Source of the DNA: an uncultured Collinsella sp.
Lineage (GTDB): Bacteria > Actinomycetota > Coriobacteriia > Coriobacteriales > Coriobacteriaceae
Length of the DNA: 10,649 bases
Reading direction: 5' to 3'
Assembly: GCA_900543945.1 (NCBI GenBank)
Contig: UQTN01000070.1
Location: 1 to 10,649 of the forward strand
Under the pieces are notes generated by a model. That model was not told where the DNA came from, did no database searches, and saw only the letters and a program-made list of their open reading frames with translations. Below are positions 6,627-10,649 of the stretch, in pieces. The translations under genes and the position numbers were made by a program. How positions within the stretch are numbered: the stretch's first letter is position 1; every line of letters begins with the position of its first letter.

Positions 6627-7496
6627 TTACTTGCCGAGCCAGTTTTTGAACCACCACTCCATGGAGCGGCTCATCTCGGCCATAAAGGGGCTCGTGTGCT
6701 TGCGGGTGTAGATGTCGACGACGCGCTCCCCCACCTCGCGGGCATGCGGACGGAACATCGCGTCCATCTCGGCCACCTGCGCGTCCATGGTCGCGGCATC
6801 CGCACGGCAGTAGCGTTCCTCGTGCACCAGGTTCACTACGGGATGCGCAATGGCCGGGCGCTCCTTACGGGGCGTGCCGATGATGAGCATCGACAGCGGC
6901 ATGGTATAGGGCGGCAAGTCCAGCAACGCGGCAACTTCCTCGGCATTCTCGACGATGTCACCGATGTAGCAGCTCCCCAGCCCCAGGGCCTCGGCGGCAA
7001 TCACGGCGTTTTGCGCGGCGATTACGGCATCCTGCGCCGCGATGGCAAAGTCGCCCAAACCCGGCGCGCGGCGGGGCGCCTTGCCCGTACGCTCTACAAA
7101 CTCGGGCTCAAAGCAGCCCACGTGCTCAAACAGATCGATCCACTTGGCATAGTCGACCACAAATATAAGTGCCCAGGGCGCCTTGGCGATCATGGGCTGG
7201 TGATCGCACAGGTCGGCCAGACGGTCCAGCGTAGCCTGCTCGCGAATGCTCACGATGGAATACATCATCATGGCGCCCGCCGACGGTGCGCGACTCGCCG
7301 CATGCAGAATCGCCGCCCGCTGTTCGTCGGTCACCGCCACGGGGCAACCGTCGTCATCACGCGCGAAGGCACGCGTAGAGGAACGGTGCTCCAAGATGTC
7401 CAGCACCGCATTGCCCGTAGTCTCGACCGGATAGCCGCACGTATCGACCGCCGCTCCATCGCCGCCCATGTCCGCCTTGCAAACCTGCTCGCTCAT
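6627..7496 (-). CDS. Nitroreductase-family FMN-dependent oxidoreductase
   Basis: A 289-residue protein of the nitroreductase fold, normally a cytoplasmic FMN-binding dimer that reduces nitro compounds, quinones or flavins with NAD(P)H. The N-terminal FMN-binding segment ILEHRSSTRAF (34-44) is preceded by an unusual ~30-residue Gly/Asp-containing extension. ASRAPSAGAMMMYSI follows at ~68-82, then the second flavin motif AAEALGLGSCYIGD (167-180) and LPLSMLIIGTP-like strand residues. The C-terminal ~80 residues end in a helical, aromatic segment (EMSRSMEWWFKNWL) seen in some clostridial-type members. ATG at 7496 has GAGG about 8 nt upstream; an internal ATG at codon 10 is a possible alternative. 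It is divergent from the LTA-synthase-like gene and has its own downstream palindrome. The natural substrate cannot be read from sequence. In gut anaerobes such enzymes can reduce nitro drugs, which is family knowledge rather than evidence here. Confidence 0.85.
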   Translation of the reverse strand: MSEQVCKADMGGDGAAVDTCGYPVETTGNAVLDILEHRSSTRAFARDDDGCPVAVTDEQRAAILHAASRAPSAGAMMMYSIVSIREQATLDRLADLCDHQPMIAKAPWALIFVVDYAKWIDLFEHVGCFEPEFVERTGKAPRRAPGLGDFAIAAQDAVIAAQNAVIAAEALGLGSCYIGDIVENAEEVAALLDLPPYTMPLSMLIIGTPRKERPAIAHPVVNLVHEERYCRADAATMDAQVAEMDAMFRPHAREVGERVVDIYTRKHTSPFMAEMSRSMEWWFKNWLGK

Positions 7497-7696
7497 CGCC
7501 CTACCCTCGCCATTTCTTTAAGAAGCCTTTATGTTTCCGTGTAATTCCCGTCCATTATCGCGCAGGTCGCCGCTACATTGCGCCACACCGCCACACGCGC
7601 GCGTTATTATGGCTGGTTGTTGTGCGCAGTCACCAAATGCAGCGCATATCTTGGTAACAATCGGGTAAACCCCCGCTTTCGTAGGTTTTATTTTGT

Positions 7697-7702
7697 GAGG
7701 AG
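7697..7702 (+). promoter_or_regulatory. Ribosome binding site deciding the start of the LTA-synthase-like gene
   Basis: GAGGAG lies 7 nt before ATG at 7710. The frame stays open to an ATG at 7578, but the additional 44 residues are Arg/aromatic-rich, lack an RBS and are not family-like. The 7497-7709 divergent intergenic region therefore holds the leader; I see no convincing plus-strand promoter hexamers in it. Confidence 0.75.
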
Positions 7703-7709
7703 TCTCAGC

Positions 7710-10010
7710 ATGTTCGCAGCCGCCATCTCGCTCGTCGGTCTTGCGGCGACCGCCTACCTTGTCTTGCGCGAGGCCAAGGCCATTCGCGCACAGTCGGGCA
7801 CCGTTGCCAAAGGCACTCTTGGATGGAGCGTCGCCTTCGGCCTGTTCCAGGTCTTTTTGACCATTTGGGGCGCCGTGGGCCTCGTCGCCCAAAACGAGCC
7901 GCTCGCCTTTGTGATGCTTATCCTGACCAATGCCATCCTTACCGGATGCGCCTGGGCCAGCATCGCCCGCGACCGCATCGCCCCGCGCGTCTTTGCGTTC
8001 GCCGGGTCCGATGCCCCCGTCCCCACCGGCAAGCTCGCCCGCCTGCGCGGAGCCTTTGTGGGCAAACCGCTCGTCGCCGCCGTCCTGTGCCTGCTGCTCG
8101 CCGGCGTCTTTGCGCTGCTGGGCATGGAGGTCTCGTCCAACCACGACTTTACCTGGGTCTACCCCCTGTGCATCCTGCTCGAATGGGCCATTATCACCGT
8201 GCTCATGGTCGGCTTGTTCTTCCTATTCCAGCGCCACGGCGCAGCTCCCGCGGTCCTGGCCTTTGCCCTCTTTGTCCTAGGCATTGCCGAGTTCTTCGTC
8301 ATCACGTTTAAATCCATGCCCATCCAGCCGGGCGACCTTTCGGCCATCTCCACCGCCGCCGCAGTCGCCGGCACCGGCTACACCTTCTCCATCTCGTTGT
8401 TCTGCGTGCTGTCCATGGGCTTTACCGCCATCGCCATGCTGCTATGCGAGTACGCCGGCCTGGTGGCACCGCACCGTCAGAAGGGTGCCGTCAACGCCAA
8501 GCGCATGCTGCTCATCAACCTGCTTGTGGCGGTGCTGTGCCTGGGCGGCGTGACCGCGCATGTCACGCTTATCGACTACTACAACACCCTCGGCATCACC
8601 GTCTACACCTGGCGTCCGCTCGAGAGCTACTGGCGCGAGGGCTATCTGCCTGCCTTTATTAGTGCAGCACAGTCCATCAAGCCGCCCAAACCCGCCGACT
8701 ACTCCGTCGACGATGCCAAGGCCACGCTCAAAAAGTACGCCAAGGCCTACGACAAGTCCGACGCGGCCAAGAGCGACGAGCGCGCCGCCGCAAAGGAGCA
8801 ATTCGACAGCGAGAAGCCCACGGTCATCGCCATCATGAACGAGACCTTCTCGGACCTGTCCATCTACCAGAACATGCGCGCCGGCTACGAGGGCCCGCAG
8901 TACTTTAAGAACCTGTCCAACTGCCTCAGCCGCGGCAAGCTCTACGTGAGTGCCTACGGCGGCGGCACCGCCAATACCGAGTTTGAGTTTATGACCGGCA
9001 ACTCCATGGCCAACCTTGGCTCGGGCGTGTACCCCTACACCATCTACAACATGGAGACGACCGGGAACCTGGCAGAGCAGTTCAAATCGCTCGGCTATTC
9101 CACCACGGCCATGCACCCCAACCACGCCACCAACTGGAACCGCGAGAACGTCTATAAGGACTTTGGCTTTGACCAGTTCCTGTCCATCAACGATTTCCAG
9201 GGCGCCGATACCCTGCGCGGCATGGTGACCGACCAGGCTACCTACGACAAGATTCTGGAGCTGCTCGACCAGAACGCCGACCCGCAGTTCATCTTCGATG
9301 TGACCATGCAGAACCACTCGGGCTACGACACGGGCCTGCTGCCGGCAGATAAGCAGATGCACCTCAACATCGACACGACCGATCTGGACGCCAAGACCGT
9401 CGAGGACGGCACGCTCTCCGATGTCGACGAGTATGTCTCGTGCATCGAGCAGTCCGACCAGGCGCTGCGCTACTTCCTTAACGCCTTAAGCAAGCTCGAC
9501 CGCAAGGTGGTCGTGGTGTTCTGGGGCGACCATCAGCCGTTCTTCCCGTCCAAGTTCAATGACAAGTGGTTTACCAACGAGGACGACGCCACGCACCAGG
9601 AGCGTCTGTGGCAGACCGACTACATCATCTGGGCCAACTACGACGTTGCCGGCTGCGACCAGACAAGCGAGGTCGACGACTTGTCCACCAACTACCTGTC
9701 CACGCAGCTTATGCAGTTGATCGGCGCACCGCTGTCCGACTACCAGAAGGCGCACATGACGCTGCGCAAGTCGCTGTCCGCCATCAACTCGGTCGGCTAC
9801 GAGGACGCCAGCCTGCGCTGGGCGCTCTCCTCCAACGTCACCGGTGACGACGCCGCTGCCGCAGCCGCCACCAAGGCGCGCGAGGATTACGCCAAGATGC
9901 AGTATTACGAGATGTTCCGCGACGGCAAGAACGTGTATACCGAGCACTTCCAGACCGAGGCCAACGAGACCGACCCCAACCTGGCACCGGGCACGACGAA
10001 GATCAAGTAG
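7710..10010 (+). CDS. LTA synthase family protein (sulfatase-fold phosphoglycerol/phosphoethanolamine transferase)
   Basis: A 766-residue membrane enzyme of the LtaS/MdoB family (COG1368 type). About eight hydrophobic segments occupy the first ~300 residues, more than the five of staphylococcal LtaS, and include the family-like FKSMPIQPGDLSAISTAA stretch. After a charged linker (~330-368), the extracellular sulfatase-fold domain begins at KPTVIAIMNETFSD with metal ligand E378. The nucleophile region GGGTANTEFEF places T420 where LtaS has T300. H536 lies in QNHSGYD, and D607/H608 in WGDHQPFF complete the metal site. All key catalytic residues seem present. Such enzymes transfer glycerol-phosphate or a related head group from a phospholipid to a glycolipid or wall polymer outside the cell. 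The acceptor here is unknown, since classical type I LTA is not assured in Coriobacteriia. A hydrophilic tail (~690-766) with an Ala-rich patch ends the protein. It is a single-gene unit followed by a terminator hairpin about 75 bp beyond the stop. Confidence 0.88.
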   Translation: MFAAAISLVGLAATAYLVLREAKAIRAQSGTVAKGTLGWSVAFGLFQVFLTIWGAVGLVAQNEPLAFVMLILTNAILTGCAWASIARDRIAPRVFAFAGSDAPVPTGKLARLRGAFVGKPLVAAVLCLLLAGVFALLGMEVSSNHDFTWVYPLCILLEWAIITVLMVGLFFLFQRHGAAPAVLAFALFVLGIAEFFVITFKSMPIQPGDLSAISTAAAVAGTGYTFSISLFCVLSMGFTAIAMLLCEYAGLVAPHRQKGAVNAKRMLLINLLVAVLCLGGVTAHVTLIDYYNTLGITVYTWRPLESYWREGYLPAFISAAQSIKPPKPADYSVDDAKATLKKYAKAYDKSDAAKSDERAAAKEQFDSEKPTVIAIMNETFSDLSIYQNMRAGYEGPQYFKNLSNCLSRGKLYVSAYGGGTANTEFEFMTGNSMANLGSGVYPYTIYNMETTGNLAEQFKSLGYSTTAMHPNHATNWNRENVYKDFGFDQFLSINDFQGADTLRGMVTDQATYDKILELLDQNADPQFIFDVTMQNHSGYDTGLLPADKQMHLNIDTTDLDAKTVEDGTLSDVDEYVSCIEQSDQALRYFLNALSKLDRKVVVVFWGDHQPFFPSKFNDKWFTNEDDATHQERLWQTDYIIWANYDVAGCDQTSEVDDLSTNYLSTQLMQLIGAPLSDYQKAHMTLRKSLSAINSVGYEDASLRWALSSNVTGDDAAAAAATKAREDYAKMQYYEMFRDGKNVYTEHFQTEANETDPNLAPGTTKIK

Positions 10011-10030
10011 CGGGTCGCTCATAACTGAAA

Positions 10031-10160
10031 CGTCTGTCCGGGCGGAGGCATATAAGGTTCCCTGCTCGGACAGTCCTGCGCAAGACGGAGGCCACATTAA
10101 GTGGCCTCCTTTGCGTGCGGAACTCGCGATGAACCTTATATGCCTCCGCCCGGACAGACG
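10031..10160. repeat. 130-bp element with 30-bp perfect inverted ends around a terminator hairpin
   Basis: Bases 10031-10060 and 10131-10160 are exact reverse complements over 30 bp (outer end CGTCTGTCCGGGCGG, inner end TATAAGGTTC), separated by 70 bp. The 70-bp interior contains the hairpin at 10087-10109. Matching stops abruptly at both ends of each arm. No target-site duplication is visible (flanks CTGAAA and CCTTGT). It starts 20 bp after the stop of the LTA-synthase-like gene. It looks like a MITE-type or REP-type unit, or an extended terminator. CTGTCCG (10034-10040) can alternatively pair with CGGACAG at 10067-10073. Confidence 0.85.
10087..10112 (+). terminator. Intrinsic terminator of the LTA-synthase-like gene
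   Basis: A perfect 9-bp stem GGAGGCCAC / GTGGCCTCC (10087-10095, 10101-10109) with an ATTAA loop is followed by TTT. CGCAA (10079-10083) and TTGCG (10111-10115) can extend it. It is positioned 77 bp beyond the stop codon at 10010, in the expected orientation. Confidence 0.7.
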
Positions 10161-10215
10161 CCTTGTTGTTGGAGCACGGCTTGTCATGGGGGTATCCGCT
10201 GAACATATATAAGTT

Positions 10216-10241
10216 GAAGGCCACATTAAGTGGCCTTCTTT
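10216..10241 (+). terminator. Second copy of the terminator hairpin
   Basis: GAAGGCCAC (10216-10224), loop ATTAA, GTGGCCTTC (10230-10238), then TTTGT. The same hairpin as at 10087 but with one A-T pair in place of a G-C pair. It lies just before the 62-bp-period array and could be a back-up terminator or part of a repeat unit. Confidence 0.6.
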
Positions 10242-10246
10242 GTATT

Positions 10247-10540
10247 CGGAAAGTGTGTCCCGGAATCTGCCTTCGGAATGGGACGCAGTTTCCGCTTGAG
10301 GGCCTGTTGGGAAAGCGCATCCCACTTCAAGAGTAAATTCCGGGTCGCACTTTCCGCTAAGGCTCTCAACCGGAAAGTGCATCCCATTCCAAGCCTTAAT
10401 TCCGGGACATAGTTTCCGGACAAGACATCAACCGGAAAGTGGGGACCACTCTGAGCGTCGATTCTGGGACACACTTTCCGAAACACCGCCCATCCGGAAA
10501 GCCCGTCCCACTCTGAATACATCCGGGCATGGAATATCCG
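10247..10540. repeat. Array of palindromic units with an exact 62-bp period (four good, one decayed)
   Basis: Each unit is a 15-bp arm (consensus CGGAAAGTGYGTCCC), an 18-bp loop, an inverted 15-bp arm and a 14-bp link. Left arms start at 10247, 10309, 10371, 10433 and 10495, always 62 bp apart. Right arms are at 10280-10294, 10342-10356, 10404-10418 and 10466-10480. The fifth right arm (about 10525-10540) is decayed. Arm complementarity is 13, 11, 11 and 12 of 15. Loops in units 2-5 and in the reverse complement of unit 1 follow a shared pattern (A-Y-T-Y-Y-R-A-G ... ATTCC), so unit 1 is inverted relative to the others. The period is not a multiple of three, and no frame is credible as coding. 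Function unknown; a REP/BIME-like palindromic array is the nearest known class. Confidence 0.85.
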
Positions 10541-10590
10541 CTTATTAGGCCTTCCGTCAATAAAGGGGCGCCCTCCCGAGCGGCGGGCTC

Positions 10591-10649
10591 AAGGTTCATC
10601 GCGAGTTCCGCACGCAAAGAAGGCCACTTAATGTGGCCTTCGTCTTGCG
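10591..10649 (-). repeat. Inverted, 57/59-identical copy of 10079-10137, running off the window edge
   Basis: The reverse complement of 10591-10649 matches 10079-10137 at 57 of 59 positions. Both differences fall in the hairpin stem and are a paired change (G10088-C10108 becomes A-T). The match ends sharply at 10591 and may continue beyond 10649. Together with the left copy it frames 10138-10590, which contains the 62-bp-period array. Confidence 0.85.
10613..10641 (-). terminator. Terminator hairpin facing leftward, probably of a gene to the right of the window
   Basis: On the minus strand, GAAGGCCAC, loop ATTAA and GTGGCCTTC (stem 10619-10641) are followed by TTTGCG. The orientation suits a minus-strand gene lying beyond the right edge and convergent with the LTA-synthase-like gene. 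That gene is not visible. Confidence 0.5.

Larger units (their letters stand above)
10011..10649. other. Gene-free, repeat-dense intergenic region
   Basis: Open frames exist on both strands here, but none has a ribosome site, codon bias or recognisable protein content, and they run through the palindromes. The region is A/T-richer than the flanking genes. Contents in order: the 130-bp inverted-end element, a second terminator hairpin, the palindromic array, a short segment (10541-10590) with only small GC-rich palindromes such as GGGCGCCC, and the inverted repeat copy at the edge. Confidence 0.75.

Noticed and set aside
7000..7045. A 21-bp tandem duplication inside the nitroreductase gene (AVIAAQ repeated)
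   Set aside because: The helix before the flavin motif normally has an Ala/Ile/Gln-rich pattern in this family, so the similarity is probably ordinary protein sequence rather than a recent duplication.
7556..7561. GATAAT on the minus strand as the nitroreductase promoter
   Set aside because: It matches 5 of 6 bases of a -10, but no plausible -35 lies at proper distance, so I left it unannotated.
7578..7709. An N-terminal extension of the LTA-synthase-like protein
   Set aside because: No RBS at 7578 and an atypical sequence, whereas GAGGAG precedes ATG at 7710, directly before the first membrane helix.
9486..10382. A 298-aa minus-strand frame spanning the end of the LTA-synthase-like gene and the repeats
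   Set aside because: It runs through coding sequence on the other strand and then palindromes, has no RBS, and its repeated peptide pieces come from the DNA repeats.
10247..10540. A CRISPR array
   Set aside because: The regular spacing is superficially similar, but the repeated parts are 15-bp diverged inverted arms with 14- and 18-bp gaps. The loops are related rather than unique, and there are no cas genes in view.

Overview
The window looks like chromosomal DNA of a high-GC Gram-positive anaerobe, most likely a Coriobacteriia (Collinsella-like) species. This is inferred from strong G/C bias at third codon positions, purine-rich Shine-Dalgarno sites, the gene set, and overall resemblance of the proteins to that group. 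No database was consulted. There are six protein genes, one of them cut by the left edge, and a repeat-rich stretch of about 640 bp at the right end with no credible gene.

Left to right: (1) the 3' part of a fused rlmKL 23S rRNA methyltransferase gene on + (1-1650). (2) A convergent gap with a large imperfect hairpin (1655-1719). (3) A minus-strand cluster read from 6460 down to 1745: kup (K+ transporter), a 56-aa single-pass membrane protein, a KdpD-type histidine kinase without the usual N-terminal KdpD sensor domain, and a KdpE-type response regulator. A 15-bp perfect stem followed by a T-rich tract lies between the small gene and the kinase and could be an internal terminator or attenuator. 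(4) A minus-strand nitroreductase-family gene (6627-7496), separated from kup by a 31-bp perfect palindrome and a TATAAT-type promoter. (5) A divergent, plus-strand LTA-synthase/phosphoglycerol-transferase-like membrane enzyme (7710-10010). (6) A structured non-coding region, 10011-10649.

The central cluster reads as a potassium-homeostasis unit: a KUP-family importer with a Kdp-like two-component system, but no kdpFABC in view. An obvious hypothesis is that the kinase/regulator pair controls kup instead of a Kdp ATPase. The LTA-synthase-like enzyme would act on the outer face of the membrane in envelope polymer synthesis and is not obviously connected to the cluster.

The right-hand non-coding region is the most unusual part. 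It holds a 130-bp element with 30-bp perfect inverted ends around a terminator hairpin, a second copy of that hairpin, and an array of palindromic units with an exact 62-bp period (four good units plus one decayed). At the window edge there is a 57/59-identical inverted copy of part of the first element, whose only two differences are compensatory and keep the hairpin paired.
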